Source: Orychophragmus violaceus
Lineage: Eukaryota > Streptophyta > Magnoliopsida > Brassicales > Brassicaceae
DNA: 64,000 bases
Reading direction: 5' to 3'
NCBI GenBank assembly: GCA_030180135.1
Contig: CM058230.1
Span: 16,803,082-16,867,081 of the forward strand
Position numbers and translations under genes: made by a program
In this document: positions 20,905 through 31,990 of the stretch, piece after piece
Numbering within the stretch: the stretch's first letter is position 1
Layout of the letters: every line of letters begins with the position of its first letter
Notes under the pieces: model-generated
Seen by the model: the letters and a program-made list of their open reading frames with translations, nothing else
Told to the model about the DNA's origin: nothing
Database searches by the model: none

Positions 20905-23900
20905 TTAGGTTTTGCAAGTAGCACGGTTGTGATTAACTCCTCCGCATTTGGAACATCGGTTAGGGGTTAATCGAGGGGTTTTCTCCTTCTGAATACAATA
21001 TTGCAGAGATAAAAATGAGAAAATTATAAAGAGTAAATGTATATAAACATCAAAGGGTAAGGGTATTGCCTGGGATTCGCCGATGGATGGATACCTTCCT
21101 TCCTTAGGTCTACCAGAGGGTCTGTTAACGTCTGGTGGATAAAGGTACCGGTTGCGAACATCAGCCGGTATATCGATGTCGTTAGGATTCCCAACTGGGT
21201 TGACCACTCCTTCATAAGTCGCCCTCCAAGTGGATGTCTTATAATGATAATCGCATAGAGACGCGTAGGATACGTCATGACTGTCCGCGGCTATTAAGGT
21301 GTGGCCGCATGGGATTTTAAGCTTGTCAAATAACCTGCATGTGCATCGCTTGTCCTCCAGAAGAACATGAAACGATTCCCCCCCCCCAAACTGGCCGACA
21401 ATTTCGAAATTCCAGTTCGTAACACTAGCTATCTTAGAACCGTGGACAGACTGCATATGTTCATCCATTAGCTTATCAACCTCGATGGAAACTTCAGCTT
21501 TGTGTGCCGCTGATTTCTTTCGTCTACAACTGAACCACCTAGTCAACATAGACCGTATACACTTGAGAAGATCTACAATAGGTTCGCTCCTACCATCAAG
21601 TAGAGCTTTGTTCAATGTCTCGGCTATATTGCTTGTCATAAGATTGTAACGTTCACCTTTGAAATAGGCTCTGGTCCAGTGTCCAACGCCTATATTGTCA
21701 AGATACTTTGCGCATTATGCATTGTTGTTGCGTATACGATTGTATGTTTCACGGTAGGTACCAATTCTGTATGAATTCCCAGCCAAATTGACCAGTTGCG
21801 CGAGACCTACAGATTTAAACCTTGCTTTAACATTCCTTTTGACGTGCTCAAGACATGCTCCATGGTGAGATCGCGGGAAAATCCTACCTTTTGCTTTGTA
21901 TATTGACTGGCATCTGTCAGAGATAAAGGTTAATGTGGGGCTGTCAGCAATAATCTTTTCAAGCTTGAAAAAGAAATACGTCCAGGACTCCTCATTCTCA
22001 TTGTCCACGATACAGAACGCCAGTGGAAAGACTTGGAAATTTGCATCCTGTCCACTTGCAGTAAGCAGAACCCCCCCATATCTACCACTCAAATGTGTAC
22101 CATCCACTATAATCATTCTGCGAACCTTCGCAAAACCTTTAATGGATGCGCCAAATGCTAAGAACAGATAAAGGAACCGCTCGCAGCCTAATGTGTCTAC
22201 CTCGGTTTCGAGATCAGCAATCGTGCCAGGGTTAGCGAGTTTTAGCATATGTAAAAACTCTGGCAACTTCCTATACGATCCATCATCTGTACCTCGTAGC
22301 ATCGTGATTGCCTTCGACCGTGCGCGCCAACACTTGTTATAAGATGTATCGATACGCAGTTCCTTCATCAATAAGGCTTTGAGTCCAGTTGGTTTCAGAC
22401 CAGATGCGGGATCTGAATATTTATCTTTGAAAACAGTGGCAATTACCTTTGTGGTCCCAAGTTTCCGGTACTTATTCCTAGTATCAGTACATCAAGAGTG
22501 ATGTAACTCTGCCTTGCGTACCTCCCAAAAGCCTGTGTCCTTCGAGCAATGAACCATAACACGCCAGTTGCAACTATTATCCGGGCAATGGATAACAACC
22601 TTGTGAAGAGTGGACACAGGTTTTATGTAATGAAACTTGTTCCTTATGGCATGGATTGCTAACCATACCAAACAATCGTCTTTGCTCTTGAATAGTTTAC
22701 CCTTGTAAAGATCATCACCCATTGATTCTAAATCTAAGTCAGGGACGGGATCTCGTTGATAACTGTTGTCATCCACCAATGGCGGGATATCAGCTGGTTC
22801 TTCGTCGGTAGGGTATGAAGTGCCACCAGATTCAGTACCGGGCCACCTAAACACGTATTCTTGCTGTACAGGACGGGATTCAACAGTCTTACGTTTCGAT
22901 GTATTACCTATTCCAACGGGGATTTCAGACATCACATCCAGGGCGTTGGAGCCTCCATACTCATCATCGATGAGTTTGGACCAAAACTCACGATCCACAT
23001 TGCCAACATCCACTGGTACCTCGTCTGACGATCCATTCTCATCACTATCAGGCGTACATTTATCTTCTTCACCTCCTGCTGCCATATCAGAATGGTCAGG
23101 CACCGGGTGATTAACAGTTGCGATATCGGTGGATACATCTTCTTGGCTATCTAACAAATTGAAACTGAATGGGGCCCTCTTGTCTGGAGCATGCTCAACA
23201 GAACTATCCACTAATGCAGTGGGATTTGGGGGGTTGGGGAGCGTTATTTTATTTCTCCCGCAGTCATTGGAGACATTCTCTTTCATACCCGAAACGTAAT
23301 TAACTTCTATATCCACTAAATTGTCGCTAGGTGGAATGTTTGGTAGCGCTTTTGTTATTATATTCTGGTTGAGGAGGCCATCTTCTTGACTATCGTTGTC
23401 CAATAATTCAAAGCTGAATGGTGGCTTGTTGTTTCCCAAACGTTTCTCACTTTTGTCCGTTAAATCAGCGTTGGATGGATACTCTGAAACCGAAGACAAA
23501 TAAAGTTGTTAAAGTGGGAATTTTATCGGGATCGAAGTTCATCAGAAAACAAGGAATGACCTTACCACATTGAACCGGTGAATCGTTTCGAGAATTTGAA
23601 ACCTTATCAACAAATTCTTGTTTAACGAATGGGCTTACAGATGGAACTATTAATCCATCAGAACGTTTGACTGGAGGTGAACATGAACGAAACATCAAGT
23701 CAAGCGCTTCAACAGTGTCATCGTCGAGCATGACAGGAGAGTGTCTGCTTCCAGAGGGAGTTGCATCACCAAATAGATTCCTAGGAGTTATGCACCCAAC
23801 TCGGTGAACTAACTTGGAAGCCTTTTTCTTTACAGAGTCGCCTTCTTTCCTAACTATTTTACCCAGTGACAAAAATAGCTTCGTTGACCGGTCAGATGAC

Positions 23901-24211
23901 AGTATATCTAGAAAACAGGAAAGCCCGAAATCTGTTGTGACGATGATAGGCGGCGAGCTGTCATTGCAAACAGAGGACAAAGTAAGAGAAGGCGTGTAAT
24001 TGAGCTTTAACTTTGAAGCACATTCCAAACCAAACTCGGCCATAACTGCAGCGACGACCTCTTTCATCTTCATGCTCATGTTCATTGGGACGACCCGAGA
24101 GACCCTTTCCATGTCCACGATGAATTTCCATTCTCCATCGCCGGTGACGAGCCAAGAGCCACAAACCACAACACATTTCATATTTTCGTATGGATAAGCT
24201 TCGGTATCCAT
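20905..24211 (-). pseudogene. MURA-type transposase of the MULE, two nonsense codons
   Basis: Three exons, 24211-23566, 23483-21049 and 20988-20905, keep one frame for 1055 codons. Order: a PB1-like start typical of plant MULE transposases (VVVCGSWLVTGDGEWKFIVD), a long acidic linker, the MuDR domain (GKLFKSKDDCLVWLAIHAI, CNWRVMV), the MULE DDE core (Asp in IIVDGTHLSGRYGG, Asp in TFISDRCQSI, then ACLEHVKRNV), a SWIM zinc finger (CTCRLFDKLKIPCGH) and, in the last exon, a CCHC knuckle (CSKCGGVNHNRATC). The protein would bind the element's ends and cut and join DNA. A TGA at 22492-22494 (likely CGA before) and a TAA at 21715-21717 (likely CAA before) interrupt exon 2; no frameshift was found. 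It is therefore only two point changes from open. Confidence 0.9.
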
Positions 24212-24397
24212 GAGTTGGGAGCAAATATATCAAAAATTCTAAACAGGTCCGACATATATTCATATTGTACAATGTGTATGAATTACTTAGTTAAGTTAAA
24301 ACTAGTTCACAACAAACTAAATTAGAAGCAAATGTATAACTAAAAAGAGTAAATAGTTAGATGAACTAAGTAATTAGATTGGTAAATTGACTGTAAA

Positions 24398-24522
24398 AGG
24401 GAGGATAAAATAGACATTTTAACTTACTAAAAGACAAAAAGATTACAAAATTGAAACAAACTTTTGAAAGATACATCTTTGCTATTACTTTTTGAAAAAG
24501 ATACACTGAGTGCAATTAATCC
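24398..24522 (-). repeat. Right terminal inverted repeat of the MULE
   Basis: Reversed, it begins GGATTAATTGCACTCAGTG and matches the left end at 24 of 27 positions, with weaker similarity inwards. Confidence 0.85.
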
Positions 24523-24532
24523 TTGTTTCAGC
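24523..24532. repeat. 10-bp target site duplication, right copy
   Basis: TTGTTTCAGC, identical to 8476-8485. Confidence 0.95.
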
Positions 24533-24713
24533 ACTGGTAAGGGAGGATTCGTCGACATTGAGAAGTGAAAAAATGAGAAGAAATCGATTATTGATCAAGA
24601 GCTCTCGTACCATGTAGTTTGTGTGAATTGCTCGTTTTCCATTGAAGTGTTAACAAGTGAATATATACATGATTATATACATATCACAATTTTCTGACTA
24701 AAAAGAAAATACA

Positions 24714-24943
24714 TATCACAGTTAAAATATTCATGTGAGCAAGTGTTTTTATTTGTTTTTGAAACATAAAATAAGAATTTGTTTGTCAGAAGTGGGGTTT
24801 GAAACATAAAATAAGAAATTGTTTGTCATATCACAGTTAAAATATTCATGTGAGCAAGTGTTTTTATTTGTTTTTGAAACATAAAATAAGAATTTGTTTG
24901 TCAGAAGTGGGGTTTGAAACATAAAATAAGAAATTGTTTGTCA
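24714..24943. repeat. 115-bp tandem duplication containing tRNA-Leu 3'-end fragments
   Basis: Units 24714-24828 and 24829-24943 are nearly identical. Each holds GTCAGAAGTGGGGTTTGAA, which is the 3' end (acceptor stem and T arm) of the tRNA gene that follows, but then runs into ACATAAAATAAG instead of tRNA sequence. Confidence 0.85.
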
Positions 24944-25022
24944 GAAGTGGGGTTTGAACCCACGCCCTCTTACGAGGACCAGAACTTGAGTCTGGCGCCT
25001 TAGACCACTCGGCCATCCTGAC
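24940..25022 (-). tRNA. tRNA-Leu (anticodon CAA)
   Basis: The minus strand reads as a class II tRNA of 83 bases without intron: acceptor stem GTCAGGA/TTCTGAC (one G-T pair), D arm GGCCGAGTGGTCTAAGGC, anticodon loop with CAA between ACT and GT, a long variable arm, and T arm GGGTTCAAACCC. It starts inside the last copy of the flanking 115-bp repeat, so its 3' end has been partly duplicated upstream on the plus strand. Confidence 0.95.
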
Positions 25023-25352
25023 TTTGACGATTATATGATAATATATTATTATATCTAGACAAGATTTACTAAACACATGTGTTGAATGATCCTAACAATT
25101 TATACTCACAATTAATCACATTCACACAAACATATTATAACTGAAAACAAATCAACCATGTGATCCATTTACAAGTTGGTCACACTTATCAATAATAACC
25201 ATCAGGAGATATAATAATAGAAAAATATTTTTCACTTCAAACGAGAAGAACAGCATAAATTTGTAGCAAAAACACTCGCACGTTTGAATAGAATAGACTG
25301 CATACAAACACATACTTGACATACTGATCAGCCCAAAAACACAAGTTTGGTA

Positions 25353-28352
25353 CTAGAATTGTGCTTCAAAACGTGTGCTTTCCATTACGTGGTTGGCATT
25401 ATCGAGTTCAAAGGCCTCACGTCTATGATATTCTTTGATCTGCATCACAACGGTATTTTTTTTTAAAAAATGCTAGATAATTAAATAAAAATGCAATTAA
25501 TGTGAATCGCTTTTTCTTTCTATCCAACCCACCTCTATATTTAACTGCAAATGCTATTTTAGAGAAAAATTCACTTCAACCCATATCTATTTTTTCTTCT
25601 AAAATAGAGATTTTTATTTTTTTTCCTCTATATATATATAGAGGAACTCTATTTTTCTTCTATAATAGAAGTGAAATTTTTAATTTACAAATTAGTCCTT
25701 CAACTTTTAAATACTTTTATTTATGACTAAAACAAATAAATATTAATATTTCTAATAACTAATAATATAACAATATAATAATATAAAAATTAGGGCTAGA
25801 CATTTTATCCGGATATGAAGATCTGAATCGGTACCGATCCGAAATTTTTTTATTTTAGTACTGGATCGGATAATATCTGAGATCCGACGGGTATCCGAAT
25901 ATATCCGAATTTATATGATTACTTTCAGATAAAAATATAGAATCCGCACCGGATCCGATCCGACACCGAAAAATTTCAGATCTTTTTCTAAATACCCTAT
26001 CCGATTTGGTACCAATCTGAATCTGATTTGAAATATAATATTACATGAATGATATCATTTTGTTCATATTCAAAATACCCAAAATCCGAAATACACGATC
26101 CAAACCCGATCCGATACGCGAATATTCATACTTAGAAAAAAATACATTAATGTAAATGATTAAATAAAAATTTAATATGTTTTATATTTTTATAAGATGT
26201 AATATAATTTTTTATATAGTACATATTTAATTTAAATAATATTATAATTTTGAAAATTTATAAAATAAAATAAATGGGTCAAATTGTAACTTTTATAAAT
26301 AAAAGATATAATTAGTAAAATAAAAAATAATATTAGAAAGAATATTCTTTTTTAGAGAAAAATATAGAGGAATACATTGGAGCAAAACCCACCTCTATTA
26401 TAGAGTTCCTCTATTTTAGAAGTAGAAATAAATGAATACATTGGAGATGGTCTTACCTCATCAAGTGGCACATCTTTGAACTGTGGAAGAACTAGACGTT
26501 GAGTGAACTCAATGTATGAAGCCGGGATTGTTTCAGTTACTCCATCTGCAAATTCAACCGCTAGCCTTTCCGAGATGGAGGAGATTTGTAACAGTAGACC
26601 ATCTTGACTCACTAAAACATGCATATTCACAGTGACAGACTCAGAAATAATGTTGACTAGGGACCAAATATAATTAAAAAATATATGATAGAAAACATAG
26701 AATTAAAGAACACTGGATATAGAATGTCATGAGGGGGAATAAATAAATGAAACCTTTGAGAATTTCTCCCTCACTGTTGAGTTTGAATCCTTTTTCTTCA
26801 AGATACTGTTTGACGCATTTGATGTCATTGAAACGGTGTTTGAATCGATGAACCGCAAAAGCAAGATGGTTCATTGTATAGCCGTGGATAAGCGTCCAAG
26901 CCGCAAATTCGCTTTCTCTTCACCATGCATGCATACATTATACATAAAATTGAACATTAAATTAACTCTAATTAACCATCAAATGTACTAATTAATAAAG
27001 ATAAATAAATATAAGAGCATGTGTAGTAGGGGTTTAGAGGGGTTCTTAGAGCATTCTCAACGGGGAAGAACCCCTATTGAGTTCTTAACACATTTAATAT
27101 TAATATTTTGGTTTTAGTTTAGTTATATTATTTAAATTTAATGTAAAAATATGATTAGATCAATTAGAAAATGACACCTATTACAAAAGTTTCTAAGGAA
27201 GAAACTACAGGTTCTTAATGAAGAACCTCAGGTTCTTAAAAAACCCTTCTCTCACCTACTTTTTCTTTTTTTATTATTATATTTTTTAGATACTTTCATT
27301 AGATCCTGCCGTTGAAGCTGCTCTTAGAGGGGGTTCTTAGGATTTTATTAATATAAAATTAGAAAGTAGGAGAGAGAGGGAGAGAGGGGTTCTTAGCTAA
27401 GAGCTTTTAAGACACGGGTTCGCCATGTGGCGCAACCCGGTTGGTCAATTTTTTTTTTTTTTTACTTTTCTTGCAACTAAAAAAAAAAAACATTAAAAAA
27501 TTATGTTAAGAACCTCAAAAGGGGGTTCACTAGTAAACATGCTCTAATTATCATCAAAAAGTTATGACATATACTTGGCAAGTTGCGTGAAGTCGGTCCA
27601 TGTAGGCTTCTCCCAAATTAAAGACCCTAAAGTACTTGAAAGAACGGCTTGCATACCACCTTGTGGTTTCAAATACTTCCTTATTATCCCCTAGTTAACC
27701 AGAAATTAGGAAAAATGCGAAATTATATATCTTAAATGACTCCTAATAACCACAACAACGTTATGCTTGTGACAATTAATACCTGAGATTCTGGGCTTAG
27801 TTCGTCCACAAAAACCTCAGCTATAACAAGCCGTGGCAAAGGACCGTTGGCTAGACCGTGACCGTCATTAGGGACTTGAACATCCGGTGGAGAAAACCAG
27901 AGAACTCGTAATTTCTTCTTTGGAAAATCAAGTCCGCCTCCAATTTTATATCCATAATCCATGAAGAAACTTGACAAGGAATCTATTCCGTAACCATCTA
28001 CCTTAAAACATACCTCAAAGAAAAATAACCTTTTTTACAAGATTAGTTTCACCAAATCTTGAAGAGTAAACTTCATACCTTCAGTGTCCTGAAAGTAATG
28101 TGATCATAGCAGATCTTTTCATTGTCCACCGACTGAACCAGTTCCCATATCGTCTTGGCGGTCGGGTTCTTCCTCAGATATGTCTTCAGTATATTCTCAA
28201 ACACGTTCCTAAGAAATGTTTCGCTTCCTCCCTGTTACATCATCAACGTTATACATTATGGCAATGATAATTTTTTTATCTTCATATAAATCAAATTAAT
28301 TTGAAAAAAGTACCTTCAACGATGAAGCGTGAGGCAAGTCAAGAGAACCCAT
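25353..28352 (-). CDS. DUF1338 protein, copy A: putative 2-oxoadipate dioxygenase/decarboxylase
   Basis: Seven exons on the minus strand: 28352-28314, 28231-28079, 28001-27783, 27690-27575, 26917-26754, 26611-26457 and 25439-25353, total 933 bases, 310 residues, all in frame with GT..AG introns. The family (bacterial HglS, Arabidopsis At1g07040, rice FLO7) is an Fe(II) enzyme that turns 2-oxoadipate into 2-hydroxyglutarate in lysine breakdown. Candidate iron ligands are His in CYDHITFRT, His in YTMNHLAF and Glu in SYIEFTQR; Arg in ITFRT may hold the substrate. The core also shows GYGIDSLSSFFMDYGY, LWFSPP and GPLPRLVIAEVFVDELSPESQ. I see no plastid targeting extension. Intron 4 carries nested MITEs and the ~1-kb intron 6 a repeat-rich insert. 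Copy B has the same exon lengths except for the last. Confidence 0.92.
25455..26450. repeat. Repeat-rich insert in intron 6 of DUF1338 copy A
   Basis: Copy B's matching intron is only 93 bases, so about 930 bases were gained here. The ends carry related words (CACCTCTAT, TAGAGGAACTCTAT against TAGAGTTCCTCTAT, TTTTAGAGAAAAAT), and the middle (25790-26110) is filled with ATCCGAT/GATCCG words. No coding frame. It looks like a non-autonomous transposon nested in another; family not determined. Confidence 0.5.
27015..27544. mobile_element. Outer Harbinger-like MITE in intron 4 of DUF1338 copy A
   Basis: Ends GAGCATGT.. and ..ACATGCTC, flanked by TAA at 27012-27014 and 27545-27547, the 3-bp TWA duplication of PIF/Harbinger elements. 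Interrupted by a second MITE (27049-27323). Confidence 0.75.
27049..27323. mobile_element. Inner Harbinger-like MITE nested in the outer one
   Basis: Ends GAGCATTCTCAACGG and, reversed, GAGCAGCTTCAACGG; flanked by TTA at 27046-27048 and 27324-27326. About 275 bp, AT-rich, non-coding. Confidence 0.8.
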
Positions 28353-28957
28353 GCGGAAAGATCCTTGAGCTGTGTATGATGTGAAGAATGGTTCTATCTA
28401 CAATACAAAGAGATCCACTCAAACGGATGGGCTTTGTCTTTTAGAGGCCCATACGAAGTGAACAGCAAGTGAAGTACAGTCATTGGGCCTAGGTGAAGTT
28501 TATGGCCCAGGTGGAGGTTGAAACCGATTGTGACTCGATAGAGTCAGCTCCTTCTTCTCCAATAAGTACAAGAAAACAGATTCTGTTAATCGGTGAATAG
28601 AGCTACTGAGAAATTGTACAGAAGAACTTGCTGTATAAAAGTGATAGTGGATTTCCAGGCGCTGATCCTGAAGAAAGATGTACCCAAAATTATAAGGGGA
28701 ACTCTATACTTGTCTTGTGTACTTCTAATCTTTTCAATCGCATACAAACGAGAGTCAATCGTGTGAGTTGAGAGAGAGAGAGCGAGTGTTCAAGTAAATT
28801 TGGAAGTGATTTTACAACATATGAGAAATACAGCTTTGCTTGATTGTTCTTATATCGTATCCTAGTTAATTATTACCATATCTCAAAAAATAATAATAAT
28901 AATTGGATCACAATGTTTCACAATGATTACTAGCGGACAAAAATGAAACTGGATTTC
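28353..28957. promoter_or_regulatory. Upstream region of DUF1338 copy A
   Basis: No gene seen. It contains an insertion relative to copy B: text from ~28420 to ~28790 (including GGATGGGCTTTGTC and GTCATTGGGCC) is absent upstream of copy B, while both flanks resemble 39260-39660. Confidence 0.45.
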
Positions 28958-29100
28958 ACTGAGTGTTAGTGGGTCAAAGAACTGATCAAATCAATTTATG
29001 TCACATCAATTTATGTCCAGCCACCAGATTCGACGCTCTGCAGTCCGATGATATGGTTAATTTTGTTATTATCGACGATTCCTCCGTTTTGTGTACTCTT

Positions 29101-30206
29101 TTTTTTTTTTTTCACTGAAATTGCTTGTTAGATATAAATCCCTGGTCAGGATAAACGTTTGAGTTATACAAAAATGGTGGATACAAGGATCCACAGCAAT
29201 CTTACTCAAAAAAAGAAAAGGCTTCACCATTCGGACATGGATTTCCGATCTTCCACAAAAAGATCATATAACCACAGGGGTCCTCCAAGAGCCACATAAG
29301 ATTGTCAAAGATCCTCCTTAATAACACTCTTAGCTATTCGAAAGCTGCAGAGGTTTGTTTCTTGTCTGCATATTCCACCTTCCAATTTGGTATATCACTT
29401 ACCAGTTTAAGAATGCATCCCGCAAACCATCTAAAAGAGGGCCAGTCCGGGTGGTCTATAACCGCTCCCACCAAGCTTTTTGTAGAGGATGTAAATAGAA
29501 CTCTTGTGACTTTGAGGCTGATCATGCTTTCAATCGCCCATCTCCATCCCAGTTTCTCCGCAGCTAGTTTTGATGAGACAAACGTGAAGGATCTTCTTCC
29601 ATGAGTCAAGACTGTGCCTTGACGGTTTCTAGTAAGCCAAGCCACTCCACAGACGTTCCTATGTTTATCCCATGATACTCCTATATCACATTTAATCCAG
29701 CTTTCTTCTGGCGGTTTCCAACCTCTGTTTACTGTCTGTGCAACCGAGTTCAAGATGTTACCTTCTTCAACATCGAGCTCATGAGCCTTTGTCCATTCCT
29801 TCATGTCTTCTTGCGCTTTCATAACTGAATCAAAGGGGCAAAAGGATTTACCTTCAAAAATGAAGACGTTTCTATTCTTCCAAAGTCGCCATAGAATCCA
29901 AGGGAATGAGAGTCTAATCTCCAAGGGGGGTTTTACTGTCAAGATAGAGCAGATAGCTTAAGTTTTGGAACACAGAATTCTAGTCAAAACCATCTTGCGG
30001 ACATGGTAAGTGCGAAAGTGCCCATGTCTGACGTGCCAAGGAGCAGGCAAAGAGAACATGATTCTCATCTTCACTATCAGACCTGCAGAACTGACATCTC
30101 GTATCCACCCTCATTCCTCTAGATGCAATTCTACTTGCTACAGTCATCCCACCACTGATCACTTTCCAAAGAAAAACCTGGATCTTAGAAGAGATTTTAA
30201 GGTCCC
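29101..30206 (-). pseudogene. LINE (non-LTR retrotransposon) 3' part: zinc-binding RT tail and RNase H
   Basis: On the minus strand, 30206-29990 encodes the zf-RVT domain (SSKIQVFLWKVISGG, DTRCQFCRSDSEDENHVLF, ARQTWALSHLPCP). 29942-29334 encodes an RNase H-like domain (WIKCDIGVSWDKHRNVCGVAW, AIESM). It ends at T14 (29101-29114), the poly(A) tail on the minus strand. Stops and a missing 5' half make it a dead remnant. Its reading frame resumes beyond the solo LTR at 31752 (minus strand ..LIWD then LKISSK across the junction). Confidence 0.8.
30202..30206. repeat. 5-bp target duplication of the solo LTR, left copy
   Basis: GTCCC, repeated at 31747-31751. Confidence 0.85.
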
Positions 30207-31746
30207 TGATAGCATCATATTTTATAGGTTTATAATACATAATTTTCATAGTTTTCATGCATTTTGCATTCATACTTAAGCATATTATTAGGAATTCATG
30301 CATTTAGGATTTAGTGTGTTTAGGATTAGAGTTTGCATTATTTGTACTTTCTTAAATCATTTTTAGGTGATGTTGGAGCTTTTGGAGTTCTTGATGATTG
30401 GAAAAGAGTCTTGGACCATGAGAAGTGTTTGGGATCAAGAGGAGATGTTTTGAAGAAAGGAAGACCCATATTGTGCATGTACCGACCCACAATACCGACC
30501 AAAACCAGTCCATACCAAGCCATCCGGAACCACCATTTTCACAGGGACGCATACCGACTCCGTGTACCGACCAAACGCGTCCGGTATTGGTTACACTCGA
30601 CATACCGATCGCTCCATACCGGACAGAAGCAGTCGGTATCCAACATCTTCAATTTGATGCATTTTGGACATGGACTCATATAGACTCGCCATACCGACCA
30701 GAACCGGTCGGTACAAGCCTGTCGAAGCTCCCACTATAAATTTGTAATTTTGGTTTCTAAAACCCTAAGCTACCTAAGCCTAGTTTTCTCTCTTCTTATG
30801 TTTATGATTTAGGATTTGTAAACCTTTGATTTTGAGTTTTAATTAAGTACTTTGTTATCTTTTGTTAATCTCTTCTTTCTATCTCTCTTAGTCTATGATT
30901 TCTCATATCTCTCTTATGATTAGGGAGTAGAGTTTTGGGGTTTTGTGGATGAGGTTAATTTAGTTGGTTTATGTGATGATTAGTGATGCTTATGACTTAT
31001 TTATGAATGATCCTTCTCTAATTAGTTGATCTCTATGCTAGGTTGCAAGGAATTGTTGAATCTAGATGTTAGGCTTTTTCATGCCCGAAAGGTGTTCGAT
31101 GAAATGCTTGAATGAAATCTTTAGAGGATTTTCACATCTTAGCCTAAGAGATTAGATGTCTAAGGTGATTATTGGTAATGAGAACTTGAAATTAATGCTT
31201 GTTTTGACTCTTAATCACAAATGAGAATTTGATCTTGATTAGGGATTAGACAAAGAGATTAGTGCCAAGAGATTGAATTAGTCTAATGATTAGTGTTCTT
31301 AGCCTAAGGATTAGCTTTGCTAAAAAGTATTTGATCGATATTAATGCATGCTTGTCTTGTAATTTGAAAATGAGAATTGAATGATTGCATGATTAGCATA
31401 GGAGTTATGAACATGAGAATGTGATTAGCTTAATTATGATCATTATCCTTGTTTAGCAATGTTTGAATTATTGAAGCATCATTGATTGTCTCTAGACCAC
31501 CTAGTCTCCATAGCCTCATCCTAGGACCCTTCTTTTATCTTGTTTACTTCTTTATTTGCTTTACTGCTTTCTTGTTTGTTTTGGATTGTTAGTTAAACCT
31601 TCTTTTATCTATTTGGCTTAGCTTAAGTAGTATTTTGCATTCCTAATGTGTTTTTCTTCTTGCCTCCCTGGATTGATACCTTAAGTACTACAATGATAGG
31701 AGTAGACTTGAGGAATTGTTCTAGAACTACAAAAAGTCTATCATCA
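30207..31746 (+). mobile_element. Solo LTR of an Athila-like gypsy element inside the LINE
   Basis: 1540 bp, starts TGATAGCATC and ends ..CTATCATCA, flanked by GTCCC on both sides. Removing the LTR and one GTCCC rejoins the LINE frame (IWD then LKISSK), which confirms both edges. A TATA box (CACTATAAATT) is at ~30732. It is related to the LTR at 6718-8388 but its short internal repeats are different: CATACCGACC and GTCGGTA between 30478 and 30720. The internal part of the retroelement was lost by recombination between its two LTRs. Confidence 0.88.
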
Positions 31747-31751
31747 GTCCC

Positions 31752-31990
31752 AAATGAGGATCCTGAGGAATCGATCGGTTTTGTTTTGTTTTCCTTTGTT
31801 TTTTATCTGAATAATCCGAGCTTCATGCTCGGTCCTTTTTCCGCCTTTGTATTGGTGGTAATTTCCCGGTTGTTTCCGGATTTTATCCTATTTAAAGACT
31901 ATTTTGTTCTCTATTTCTGTTTCCACCGGTCTTTAAATTGGATTTGTACGATTGGGATCCACAATGCCTAACCTCCATTTAATCGCCGAC
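31752..31990 (-). pseudogene. LINE fragment continuing from 30206
   Basis: The minus strand just right of the solo LTR encodes ..DRFLRILIWD, which joins in frame to LKISSKIQVF left of it. Further right the frame becomes hard to follow. Confidence 0.55.

Larger units (their letters stand above)
8486..24522. mobile_element. Complete 16-kb Mutator-like element (VANDAL/Kaonashi-type MULE) with large cargo
   Basis: The two ends are inverted repeats: 24 of the first 27 bases match, with the core AATTGCACTSAGTGTATCT at 8491 and, reversed, at 24499-24517. Weaker similarity (further GTATCTTT words and GTTTGTTTCAATT) continues for roughly 120 bases. A perfect 10-bp duplication flanks the element. Inside, in order: DUF1985-Ulp1 gene (+), F-box-like gene with GW tail (-), GRF zinc-finger gene (-), F-box-like gene (+), F-box-like gene (-), GRF gene (-), possible small membrane ORF (-), MURA transposase (-). 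The Ulp1 gene and transposase therefore start near opposite ends and point inwards, as in other ULP-bearing MULEs. Non-coding parts are dense in ATGGATA/TATCCAT. The intact termini and duplication mean everything between moved as one unit. Confidence 0.93.

Noticed and set aside
30333..30739. Plus- and minus-strand frames of 60-116 codons
   Set aside because: They fall in the repeat zone of the solo LTR; period-like CCGACC words keep several frames open by chance.
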